Below the pieces are notes generated by a model. It was not told where the DNA came from, did not search any database, and was given only the letters and a program-made list of their open reading frames with translations. From Echinostoma caproni (Eukaryota; Platyhelminthes; Trematoda; Plagiorchiida; Echinostomatidae), in assembly GCA_900618425.1 (NCBI GenBank), contig UZAN01042284.1, positions 19,128 through 33,842 on the forward strand: 14,715 nt of DNA. Reading direction: 5' to 3'. Positions within the stretch are counted from its first letter, which is position 1, and every line of letters starts with the position of its first letter. This document shows positions 1-8,369 of this stretch, one piece after another. The translations under genes and the position numbers were made by a program.

Positions 1-376
1 TCGCACGTGCCGGGCAAGGCTTGAAGAAGCGATGCGGCGGTCAGAAGTACATACATGCCTAGTATTTTAGATCCTTTTTAAAATGTTTCTTTCATATCAT
101 TTCAAGAAATAGCCATAAGCAATCATTTGTGACACCTGCTGCTCATTTGGCTGAAATCAAACGAACCAGCCATGCTAAGCTAGAGTGTGCATTTAGACGA
201 TAATTTTTCCTTCTCTCCGAGCTTCCAGTTAGCAGTGTGAAGGCAAAACCGTGTGGTGGCAAGCGGATGCCGTCGCGCGAGGCGTTGAAGTAAAGGGTAC
301 TCAGTTTTTCATCAACTCCACGATATCGATTTGTGAATTAAATTATATTGAACTTTTTTTGAAACCAATGANAACT

Positions 377-388
377 GGGGGGGGGGGG
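377..388. repeat. G homopolymer, 12 bases
   Basis: Twelve consecutive G, five bases after an N at 372. Such tracts are prone to length errors, so the exact count is uncertain. Confidence 0.9.
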
Positions 389-1192
389 TAGTCTCGTATG
401 GTGTTTGCGATGGAAATGACTCCTTCTTGTTGCTCAAATTCGTATCAAATATCCCTGAAAACTGTATTGTGCATTGAAGAGTAGGGGGGACGTGTAACAC
501 AGTTTGTTCATTGTTGTCCTGTCAATGACTAAACTGGGGCGTTTTATTTGGTTCAAATGTGGTGTGACTATTCTCATACGTAACCATGAGAATTTTTAGA
601 AAATATGCCAAATAAACGAGTGATAATTTGTCATTTGTGCCAGGTTGCTTTTGAGAAAAGAATGTAGAAACAATTTCTTCGATTATTCCGAAAATGTATT
701 TCGGAAAGAGAACAATAATTATTTTACTTTTTGTCTTCAAATGATGAAAGATAAATTGGAAAAGACTATTTTTAAGCGGAATGGAACACTAACTAGCCAA
801 ACTATTCTGTAAATTCTGAAAGTAAGTGAGTGAGTATCATTTCGTCACCGGTAGAGTATTTTCAATAGTTACGTGGCCGTTGCTGTTCCTCTGTTGTTTT
901 TTTAAAAGTACTACCGGATACTTTCGTTCAGATTCAGCCATCCTCGCCCACTCCTCACCATTCCGTCTTTTATGGATTTTGGCTCCAAAACTGTTCAACC
1001 TGTTTGGACGGGAAATGAAAAAGACAGGCAACACATGGCCGGAGTTTGAATCAAGTGTATCTCATACCGCAATCGGGATTAGGTATTTTCAAGTAGTGAG
1101 AACCATACAGTTCCAACTCCGAGTGTTCTCCGCTCCTCGTCTCGCTTGCTTGTGTATCGTAAAACGGTACACAGGGCACAGTCAATAAATAG

Positions 1193-1202
1193 CCCCCCCC
1201 CC
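1193..1202. repeat. C homopolymer, 10 bases
   Basis: Ten consecutive C a few bases after an AATAAA string (1184-1189). The AATAAA could be a polyadenylation signal, but no upstream coding frame supports that. Confidence 0.85.
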
Positions 1203-1480
1203 TGGGATAACCCACACTAACAAGCATTGGTTTGATTAGGTCACATGACAGAACAACAAGCAACTTGACGTTTGAGTGTCAGGCGCGCGATCGGAGCGTT
1301 GTGACCTTTGGAGCGAGGGTGCCGGGGTGCACATCGCGTGTGGGAATTGTTGAACCGAATGCGTTACGGATCCTGCGATGCTTCCTTCAGTCACATAGGG
1401 CCCCAGCATGCACAAGCATGCACCGATTGGTCGATCACGTTTGCCAAACTGCGGCACGCAAATCCGGTAAGGTAAACCGA

Positions 1481-1516
1481 TGTGCGTGTGCGTGTGTGTG
1501 CGAGAGAGAGAGAGAA
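1481..1516. repeat. Compound GT/GA microsatellite
   Basis: An imperfect (GT)n tract with two GC interruptions switches at 1501 into (GA)n, a compound dinucleotide microsatellite. The frame on the plus strand that crosses it (1232-1564) gains Cys/Ala/Val and Arg/Glu repeats only because of this tract and is not considered a gene. Confidence 0.85.
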
Positions 1517-2847
1517 AACAGTCAGTTGAAAGGAAGTCTGTACGTCGAACAAAATGCTTCGTAGCACAATGAATGAATGGAACGAGAGTTCAGAATCAGT
1601 CGGAATTGGGACTGTTTGAATAAATCAAATTGTCCCATAACTGAGAGGTACGTAATCTAGTAGAGTAGTATTTGAAAATAGGATTAATTTGCAATAAAAG
1701 ATAACCAATTTTACTACTTATTACTATTTGCTACTTTGGTCTAGAGACGCTTTGCATACTCACTGCATTCGCGCCAGTTTTGTTGCAGCACCTATGTGTG
1801 TGTGTTCGCGCGTGCATTACTGTGTATAAAAACCCGGACCCATTCCATCATTCCCTCACATNCACATTATACGAATAGGTTTTGTGTTAAAAACAAAAAC
1901 TTCGAGGGGCGGAAATCAACTACACATGTGGTTATGACAACCGGGACTGGTTTTCATAAAATGATGCCCAAATGACATGTCGATGCATTCAAGTTGAATG
2001 CGGTACAGTTCAGACAGCGATTTACTGCGTGCAGTGATTTTTTTTAGAGGGGGAGGGGACAATTTTTGCGAAATGCTATTTGGATCCCGAATGAACCCTG
2101 AGCATTTCCATTTCGTGAATAACTCCACCCGTAAGATCACAGGAGGTGATTTCAATGCAAAAAATCTATAAAATGTATGCAACTTTATCCGTTCAATTTT
2201 TTCGTCCGACCCCGACCTCGACAAAGAGAGGGAGATTCCTTTCAATCTCTATGATAGATACCAAATGTACCGGATCATAAAAGTACCCCCGTAGAAGTGA
2301 GATCATTTTGCCACGAAATAATCATCAATCCCAGACTATTCTGTTTTAAGCTCAAACGTGATGAACGTTTTTACTTCGGTCAATTTCACCCGGTAGACCG
2401 GGTGGAGGCTAAAAACGCCTTTCCCCAAATCGAATGGGATCGGTACGGGAAGTGGAGAGTGAAAAGAAATGCAGAAGATTTTCATTGTAGATTTTAAAAC
2501 TTCCAATCCCCCACCCCTCCCCCGATTAGAACGCTTTGTCCGATTTGGCCCTGTAGATTTTATGCCCAACAACATCAAATTTTCGCCCACTTTTGGCAAA
2601 AAAAGTAGTCTGATTTCCATAAGAGACTGCATCATCTCAATGGCACGTGTCCGCTATGGATTGATTGGCTGACATTTGTTCCGTTCGACATCTGTAGACG
2701 ACCATTTCGCGCGCACTTCGCTCCACCCCTGGCCACCGCCCTACTTTCATCCAGAATGCGATTGTAAGATAATACAAATGCATTTGTCTATAAGAGTAAA
2801 TTGCAACTCTACGCGTTTTCCCCAATTTGCTTCATGCGTGATCTCTC

Positions 2848-2849
2848 AA

Positions 2850-2885
<36 letters not shown>

Positions 2886-2886
2886 C
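2848..2886. repeat. (AAC)n trinucleotide microsatellite, about 13 units
   Basis: An uninterrupted AAC tract. It creates polyglutamine or polythreonine in overlapping plus-strand frames at 2676-3119 and 2801-3046. Because two frames are open at once and neither has a recognisable domain, the tract is read as a microsatellite and not as a coding polyQ. Confidence 0.9.
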
Positions 2887-2982
2887 GGTCGGCAACATAC
2901 AGCCTCAATGTGATAATTCAATTAATCATTTCATTAGGACAAGCCGTTTTTCAAGCAGTTGGGTTGGGTCGTTCGATGAACT

Positions 2983-3012
2983 CTCTGTCTGTCTGTCTGT
3001 CTGTCTATCTGT
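2983..3012. repeat. (CTGT)n tetranucleotide microsatellite
   Basis: Tandem CTGT units with one CTAT variant near the end, about 100 bp downstream of the AAC tract and followed by an 8-G run at 3054-3061. Confidence 0.9.
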
Positions 3013-3469
3013 GGGTGGGCGCGTGCTTGCGTATTTATGTGCCTAGCGTGAATGGGGGGGGAGTAAGAAAAACGATGCAAGTTGTGTTCCCCTCGTTCTC
3101 CCAAAAAAGAATGAAATAGGCACAAGAAGCACTTCAGATTGGTGTAAGTGGTCTGACAAATTAACGTGCACTTTGATGTGGAACAAATCAAAACAATGGG
3201 ATGCCTAAACATGGTTTCAGTGAGGAACACTACGAGTGGTTGATGTGCCACTACTGTAGTTTAACTTGTCAATTACCGCTCATCATTTGAATGATGAATA
3301 GCCATTTTGTGATAGCACTTCTTACCCCGCCTCTTCGCTCCGTGATTCATCGGGGTCGTTTGCTCCGCTCTGTGCAGTCTGACGGTAGTTAGGTTTCCGT
3401 GGGACCATGACTGCTTAATATGGCTATCGTAAATCTCAAATTTGGCACATTTTACTCAGATCATTCAGG

Positions 3470-3935
3470 TCACCATTTTCAGATTTTGTGATTCCATTGT
3501 CCCTGTTCGCCCCGAGCGACCGGCAAATTGTTCGCGAACGTTTCATCACCAGTCGAGATGATAACATCATGCAGTGCGTGTGAAGTGACAGTATGTTACT
3601 TGTACCCTTTCGTTTATGTGTTCTTCTCCAACGACTATTCTGGTCTCTTGCACTCACTGCGTTCGACTCGATTCGCCGTTTCACTGGTGAGAGGAACTGT
3701 GGGTCGGACGGGGAGAGGAGGTTGTTCTGCCGTATTTCTTGCTGAGTTGATGCATTCCCGGATTATGATGTGACATGTACGTGTAGTCCAATTCGATTGT
3801 TTACTGAGTTGGTTGAACTGTGCCACGCCTGTCGTGAAATTCTCTGAGGTGCTTTGACCTAGCTTGCTCGATGATTTTGCTTGATTCCAATTCAAATTGA
3901 TGTCCTTCTTGATCTTCATGCACGGAAATCTTCCT
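3470..3935 (-). pseudogene. Penelope-like element copy C: endonuclease C-terminus and 3' tail
   Basis: Minus-strand remnant of a Penelope-like retroelement. The part at about 3800-3935 encodes the end of the GIY-YIG endonuclease region, with HEDQEGHQFELESSKIIEQ followed by ARSKHLREF. Copies A and B downstream have the same pattern (for B, IIDQARSKHAREFLEAW), so assignment rests on this family resemblance inside the window. Towards lower coordinates, 3650-3780 resembles the tail of copy A at 4110-4255 (both contain a TTCGA-CGN-TTCGCCGTT-like block), and a further open stretch at 3480-3590 reads GDETFANN and looks like PLE tail. It is 5'-truncated near 3935, so the GIY and YIG motifs and the whole RT are missing, and it is frame-interrupted. 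It is the most divergent of the three neighbouring copies. Confidence 0.6.
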
Positions 3936-3964
3936 TCCGAAATAAAGACAAGAACCACGATGCC

Positions 3965-4069
3965 CACAAAATAACCAGCAAGAACTATCCAAAACAATAT
4001 ACCCGGACAAATTAGAAGAAAACTGTCAACAAAGATCCATGGACAGCAGTAGTTCAGTTGCCTCCACAA
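3965..4069 (-). other. Unassigned hydrophobic ORF segment between two PLE copies
   Basis: The minus-strand frame starting at 4069 encodes a strongly hydrophobic run of about 30 residues (rich in Ile, Val, Leu, Phe, Gly) after a short polar start, then reads into PLE copy C at about 3935 in the same frame. It could be a chance hydrophobic stretch, a fragment of a host membrane protein, or unrecognised repeat DNA. The plus strand of the same interval is also nearly open. I do not recognise it. Confidence 0.2.
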
Positions 4070-4109
4070 AGATAAAGAACACGGTCACTCCAACCCGCAC
4101 TAACGATAT

Positions 4110-5128
4110 CATTTTCTTCGAGTCGGTTCGCCGTTAAACTGGTGCACGGCGGTGAGACTCGGACGGGTATGTCCTTCCGTCTTGATTGCGGTTTCCGTCC
4201 ATTCTCAGGTCACGACGTGACATTTTTGTTGGGTCATTTGATCCTTGAGTTACATTGGCGAGTACACGTGATCCAGCTCAATGTGCCTGTTTATTGAGTT
4301 AACTGATGGGTGCCAGGCCTCTAGATATTCTCTGATTGGTTTCGACCTGGTTTGGACGGTAATGTTCACTGATTCAAGGTCAAACTGATATCACCCTTGA
4401 GCTGCATGGTTCGATAGTGGGTCATGTCTCCTGACTGCCGATAGGTGTTCACGGTTCCTTGACAGTTTTCTCCAGGTTTGTCCGATATAGTGTTTTGAAC
4501 AGTTTTTGCAATTAATTTTGTAGATGACGCTGCTCTTATCTTTCTCTATTGTTCTCTCCTTGGGCTTGGACAGAAGTCCCCTTAGACAGGTGATCGATTT
4601 GTGGCCGACTTGGATTCCATATGATATNCAAAACATCCTTGATATACAGCAGGGTTGTTCTTGTCCTCGAGTCTCCGTGTTCTGTTTCCTTCGTTCTTTG
4701 TGCGAGAGTTCTTTTGATGAAGTTACGGGGGTAGCCATTACCAGCTAACACTTTGAGGGTATCTGCCTAAGTTCTTGAGTATGTGGGTGCTGCAGTGCGT
4801 TTGGATTATTCCGAACAGGGTTTTAACTCATGTTTTGTGGCTGTGTGGATGATTACTTTTGAAGTTTAGGATTTGATTCGTATGTGTTGCCTTGCGATGT
4901 GCCGTTGTCTGCAGGTTTCCTGATGGCGTCTGATGATCCAGATGTTCAAAAATGCCAGTTGGTCATCCTTTTCGTTCTCCATTGTGAACTTGATGCCATT
5001 GAATATGTTATTGATAATATTTTCAGTCTAGTTCCGACTTCTTCAAGATGGCTAAGATGTCATCAACGTACCGGAGCCAACGTGTTGGCGTGATTCTCTG
5101 TAATACCTTGTTCTCCATCAGCACGGTG
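4110..5128 (-). pseudogene. Penelope-like element copy A: RT (YVDD onward), linker, GIY-YIG endonuclease, tail
   Basis: The longest PLE remnant, read on the minus strand. PLEs encode one protein with an RT followed by a GIY-YIG endonuclease. The RT starts just upstream of motif C: LRYVDDILAIL, with YVDD at 5059-5070. It continues after a frameshift as FTMENEKDDQLAFLNI (4941-4988) and the thumb-like NGYPRNFI (about 4728-4751). The minus frame 4391-4738 then holds the linker and the nuclease, SVIYKINCKNCSKHYIGQT, with the CxxC pair and YIG at 4481-4489, followed by Arg and EH. A stop and frameshift near 4391 separate the nuclease end (SINRHIELDHVY type, about 4270-4340). RT motifs A and B are absent because copy B abuts at about 5120-5130. 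One N lies at 4628. At least two frameshifts or stops make it non-functional. Confidence 0.85.
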
Positions 5129-5129
5129 T

Positions 5130-5462
5130 GTACACGTGATCCAGCTCGATGTGCCTGTTTATTGAGTTAACTGATGAGTGCCAGGCCTCTAGAAATTCTC
5201 TGGCGTGTTTTGACCGGGCTTGGTCAATAATTCTCACTGATTGGAAGTCAAGTTGATGTCTTTTTTGATTTTCGTGTAGGGACATCAACGATGGTGGGTC
5301 ATGTCTCCTGACTGTCAGTTGGTGTCCGCGGATCCTTGTTGACATTTTTTGCAGTTTGTCCGATATAGTGTTCTGAGCAGTTTTTGCAATTTGTTTTGTA
5401 GATGACGCTGCTCTTGTCCTTCTCCATTGTTCTCTTCTTGGGTTCAGGCAGAGGTCCCTTGG
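5130..5462 (-). pseudogene. Penelope-like element copy B: GIY-YIG endonuclease fragment
   Basis: A second PLE nuclease domain, in the same orientation as copy A and very close to it in sequence. In the 73-bp block 5130-5202 against 4262-4334 I count 70 identical bases by eye. It encodes MEKDKSSVIYKTNCKNC, then EHYIGQT with YIG at 5359-5367, and after an indel the C-terminal part HENQKRHQLDFQSVRIID and AREFLEAWHSSVNSINRH (frame 5118-5345). The similarity stops near 5462 upstream and near 5130 at the other end, where RT sequence of copy A follows directly with no 3' tail. It is truncated at both ends and has at least one frameshift. Confidence 0.8.
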
Positions 5463-5640
5463 TTTATGTAGTTATCTGGAAGCATACATCCGCACCCCGA
5501 CCGAGAACAACCTCAAAATCGTGCGCGTCAGAATTTATGGTGTGTGAAATCAAATTTGTGTCGAGGTAATTTGTAGATCCTTTTCCAGACCCCGTTGGTG
5601 TGATGAACTGAGAGGTCTTCACTGCGCAAAATTAGCGCGG
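5463..5640. other. Unassigned spacer between PLE and SINE-like unit
   Basis: No domain, tRNA-like box or repeat recognised. The PLE similarity of copy B ends near 5462 and the tRNA-like sequence begins near 5658. Confidence 0.4.
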
Positions 5641-5657
5641 TTCAATATTTCAAACAT

Positions 5658-5740
5658 GGTGGTGGTGCTGGCGCAGTGGTCCAGTCGCCATTACCGGCAT
5701 ACTTTGAACCCTATCGTTCGAGGTTCGAGCACCGCCATCA
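5658..5740 (+). repeat. tRNA-like SINE head (degenerate)
   Basis: A tRNA-derived head, read on the plus strand. The A-box-like string TGGCGCAGTGG (5669-5679) agrees well with the RNA polymerase III A-box consensus. A B-box-like GGTTCGAGCAC lies about 50 bp further, with the invariant TTCGA but a degraded 3' end. Flanking GGTGGTG and CATCACC segments can pair as a seven-base acceptor-like stem with one G-T wobble, but the T stem cannot be formed well, so this is not a functional tRNA. It may belong to a SINE whose body runs to the right (to about 5900), although no poly-A or target duplication was identified. Confidence 0.5.
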
Positions 5741-6370
5741 CCACCCTACTTCAGTGGTAGGCAGAATTGCTTTCGCCCGGTTCTATACCACGGCTCACCT
5801 AGCTGAGCCTTATGTGATTAACCGCTTCAAGTCCCGGAGCTTAGGTTTCCAGTTACCATCATTAAACAGCAAGTCATCGTGACTATACGGTTCACCCTGT
5901 TTGCTTTTCATAATACATGTGCGTGTAATAAAAAAAGTCTGCTGTCGTTCTAAGCATGACTTTCTTACCGAACGCCAAACGAGTGCTGTAAGTTTGATGT
6001 TTGACAAATTTCAGTCTTCTGCGTTTAACTGAGAAACGTTCACTAGTCTCTGTGTGATCAGTTAGCCCTCTCGAAGGCTGCCTTCGCTTTGTACAGATCA
6101 CACGTTCTACCGTGCGAGATGTGAAGCCATACACTGGTCTCTTAATATTTGGCTCAAAACATGCGCTAAATAACTAACATCACCTCAGACGTTTTGTATT
6201 TGGCCCATTCCGGTGAATTCGGGTGAAAAATTGCCATAGCGGCTTTATTACTACCTGGTGGATTCCAAATATATCTCTATCGATGTAGGCCGAATAGATG
6301 ATCCGCATATGAGTCGAACAGTGCGATCGCTGCGGGGTCAACGCTGTGCAAAACGTATGCACTGTGTCTG
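5741..6370. other. Unassigned, probably repeat-derived
   Basis: No recognisable coding domain. The ORFs here are short (60-80 codons) and overlap each other on the minus strand. The first part may be SINE body continuing from the tRNA-like head at 5658. Confidence 0.35.
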
Positions 6371-6376
6371 TGCGTT

Positions 6377-6387
6377 GGTTCGAATCC
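6377..6387 (+). promoter_or_regulatory. Isolated pol III B-box-like string
   Basis: GGTTCGAATCC matches the B-box consensus GGTTCGANNCC at every position. No convincing A box is found at the usual distance upstream, so this is at most a fragment of a tRNA-derived repeat. Its palindromic core TTCGAA means the minus strand also partly matches. Confidence 0.3.
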
Positions 6388-6583
6388 CATCGAAGGTACC
6401 AATCGTGCCTCAATTCATAACCAAAATTTAAGAAACGTTGAATTCATGTGAATATTTGATGAGTTGAATAAACTTTAAAGGGGATATTCGTCATTTATAT
6501 GGCAAATGAAGCGTGAACTGATCAGCTAGAAAGCACTGGACCTGGTTGGGTCTCATCAGTACTGCGAATTCATCAATCTAACT

Positions 6584-6660
6584 GGGGATCGAATCCCGGA
6601 CCTCATAGGCAGAATGCAAGCATGGTACCCACTTAACCTTCGGGAAGCTGATCAGACCGT
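6584..6660 (-). repeat. tRNA-like SINE head, minus strand (left half of inverted pair)
   Basis: Read on the minus strand, this 77-base segment contains AGTGGGTACCATGC (A-box region) and GGGATTCGATCCCC (B-box region). It aligns without gaps to the plus-strand segment 6772-6848, with 58 of 77 bases identical by eye. The SINE body would extend leftwards, perhaps to about 6420. The relationship identifies both as copies of one tRNA-derived repeat in opposite orientation. Confidence 0.65.
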
Positions 6661-6771
6661 ATTTATTTTCCATTTACACAACATAACGCAACCCATCTTT
6701 GCGAGCGTTTTGCGGGCCACGGACCTCGCTCATCTCAGCACTAGCCTCCGGGGTTATGACTCGGTTGTAAA

Positions 6772-6848
6772 ACGGTCTGATGAGCTGTGCGGTGGCCCAG
6801 TGGGTAGCATACTCGCGTTATGCCTGTGAGGTCCCGAGTTCGAACCCC
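6772..6848 (+). repeat. tRNA-like SINE head, plus strand (right half of inverted pair)
   Basis: It contains TGGCCCAGTGGGTAGCA (A box) and GAGTTCGAACCCC (B box). Between them CTCGCG and TGTGAG can pair around a seven-base loop TTATGCC, as in an anticodon arm. The T stem is poorly paired, so it is a tRNA-derived repeat head and not a tRNA gene. It lies immediately upstream of the BEL/Pao gag remnant and an open frame (6780-7148) runs through both. About 75 percent identical by eye to the inverted copy at 6584-6660. Confidence 0.7.
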
Positions 6849-6849
6849 T

Positions 6850-7148
6850 CCGGAAAGAAAGAAGATGAAGAAATCACCATCGCTAAGGGCTCGATTGCAG
6901 CGCCATCCCTAGGAGGATCACACCGCAGGACGAGGTCTGCAATGAAAAAAGCAGAAGTAGAACTACGGTTGTTGATGGATAGACACAGATTAGAATGTGG
7001 GGTAAAGGAAGCCGTCTTCCGACAACAATTGTGCGAGGCCGAAGATAAGCTGGCTCTTGCAGAGATTGAGTGCAACAGCGATGAAGAAGACGCAGCATCC
7101 CGATGTTCCAAGACAAGCTACAAGGAAAGAGTAGAAACCTATCTATGA
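6850..7148 (+). pseudogene. gag: BEL/Pao gag, N-terminal coiled-coil part
   Basis: From the ATG at 6942, the protein begins MKKAEVELRLLMDRHRLECG and continues as a charged, leucine-rich helical stretch (FRQQLCEAEDKLALAEIE), followed by an acidic Ser/Asp/Glu patch. Such a helical N-terminus is usual in BEL/Pao Gag proteins. The frame ends at TGA 7146-7148. The next gag segment lies in the same frame, so this stop looks like a point mutation and not the true end. Upstream of 6942 the frame is still open and runs back into the tRNA-like repeat. Confidence 0.7.
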
Positions 7149-7187
7149 GAGAGTGTACCCGAAGTAAAGTTTAATAGAGGCGTAAGA

Positions 7188-7811
7188 GAACTACCCACAC
7201 CTAAGTATGATAGCCGTCATGGCTTAGAACTCCCGCAGCTAGCGCTCATTTCTTTCGATGAAAACGCTACATAATATTGGCGATTCAAACGGCAGTTCGA
7301 CTATTTCTTTACTAGACTCTCTTGTGGAGAAAGTATAAAACTGGCTTATCTGTTACACTACTGTAAGGGAGGCAATAGAACCGTGCATCTAATGGCACAG
7401 GAAGATGGGCATCACAAGGCCAGGAAGATAATCCATAAGTTAATCGATGGACCGCACGAAGCAGTAGTAAAAGACGTTCTGGCTAAGAGAGCGGAATCGA
7501 GTGGGACAAGCGAGGGCCTGAGCAGCCTTAGAAATAAATTGCGAAGGTGCTACATGGTTCCAACAGAAATGGGATGTGGATCCTTGTTGGATTCCATACC
7601 CGCGTTGGAGTCATTAGTTACACAATTACCCGGATGTTTACAACGTACGTGGGCCGAGGTCACGGATGGGATCGTATCCAATGGCGAACGGTACCGGTTT
7701 ATCGACTTTATTGAAATGATAGAAGCAGAGTCGTGGATACGGAACAGCCCTTCTGGATGTCTAGTGAACACAAGGCGTTCATCAGGCGCTAATATCCCCT
7801 GGGGTCCTTGA
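7188..7811 (+). pseudogene. gag: BEL/Pao gag, central (DUF1759-like) part
   Basis: It opens with LPTPKYDSRHGLELPQLAL, continues with a W-RFKRQFDYFF segment, and then KLAYLLHYCKGG and HHKARKIIHKLIDGPHE. This is the pattern of the DUF1759 gag region in BEL/Pao elements (proline/leucine lead, W..F...F, then L..L...L.G.A). The frame carries TAA at 7272-7274, where an aromatic-rich region is interrupted, and TGA at 7809-7811. It is in phase with the segment before (ending 7148) and the segment after (from 7824). No matrix or capsid structure can be claimed beyond this family resemblance. Confidence 0.7.
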
Positions 7812-7823
7812 CTTAACGCGCAT

Positions 7824-8369
7824 ATGAACGTCACTACGACTAGACAAACGTCAGCATCAATACAGAACTTTCAGTGCTCTTTATGTGTGAAACCACACCC
7901 ACTTAATAAATGTAAAGGTTTCCTCAGGTCGGCAGTGGTGGAGAGACGGATAATTGGGGAGAAATTAAAGCTTTGTTATAAATGCAATAAATATGTACAA
8001 CTGGTGCGGGCATGTGAAGACAATGATGAATGCTCGGTTGATGTTTGCACCGGGAAGCACGATAGGCTGCTTTACTTGTCGCCTAGGGATCAGGTGTCCG
8101 CGAATGTGCAAGCAATCGTGAGGGATTCCTGTTGTGCGCCGAATGATACTACTTACCTTGGAATAGTCCCAGTAAAAATAATGCACGGCTACAAATCGTT
8201 GAAAATATATACCTTGCTAGATAGCGATTCGGATACCAAAATATTTGGTAGGGAAGTTTCCGAACTTTTAGAGCTAAGTGGCTCGGAAGTAAGAATGAAC
8301 ATTCACACCGTGGCTGGAGAGCGACATATAGTTAGTCAAAGGGTATCATTCGAAGTTAGCCCCCTTTAG
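7824..8369 (+). pseudogene. pro: BEL/Pao gag zinc-binding region and aspartic protease
   Basis: Residues 18-30 form a knuckle-like C-x2-C-x3-H-x4-C (FQCSLCVKPHPLNKC), followed by an ER pair and a second Cys cluster (C51, C54, C64, C70, C75, H79) ending KHDRLLY, as in BEL/Pao Gag. The His usually found after the second CxxC is absent. A DUF1758-type protease follows, beginning YLGIVPVKI at about residue 111. Its active-site loop reads LLDSDSDT (Asp133 at 8220-8222) where D-S/T-G is expected, so the invariant Gly is Asp. The domain ends HTVAGERHIVSQRVSFEVSP before TAG at 8367. The frame is the same as gag upstream, compatible with a single gag-pro(-pol) polyprotein in the ancestor. Confidence 0.8.

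Larger units (their letters stand above)
1..3465. other. Gene-free stretch with simple repeats
   Basis: No open frame in this interval shows a recognisable domain, and the longest ones (about 100-147 codons) cross microsatellites or overlap on both strands, which is what chance ORFs look like. It contains several simple repeats listed separately, two N bases (372 and 1862), and a TATAAAAA string at 1825-1832 without a supported transcript. It could be intron or intergenic DNA of an animal genome. I see no tRNA, rRNA or recognisable transposon domain, although non-coding repeats cannot be recognised without a repeat library. Confidence 0.5.

Noticed and set aside
826..1188. 120-codon plus-strand ORF
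   Set aside because: No recognisable domain; overlapped by minus-strand ORFs of similar quality, and it ends beside a C homopolymer.
1184..1189. AATAAA polyadenylation signal
   Set aside because: No coding region upstream that it could serve.
1232..1564. 110-codon plus-strand ORF
   Set aside because: Its Cys/Ala/Val and Arg/Glu repeats come from the GT/GA microsatellite; no domain.
1825..1832. TATAAAAA string resembling a TATA box
   Set aside because: No transcript, initiator or downstream gene supports it; such strings are common by chance.
2676..3119. 147-codon ORF with a polyglutamine stretch
   Set aside because: The polyQ is the (AAC)n microsatellite and the C-terminal Ser/Val/Cys repeats are the CTGT tract; a second frame is open over the same DNA.
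6180..6413. 77-codon minus-strand ORF
   Set aside because: It runs across a B-box-like repeat fragment and has no domain; probably repeat DNA.
6780..6850. A functional tRNA gene
   Set aside because: The A and B boxes and an anticodon-like arm are present, but the T stem does not pair well and the sequence is related to an inverted copy nearby; a tRNA-derived SINE explains it better.
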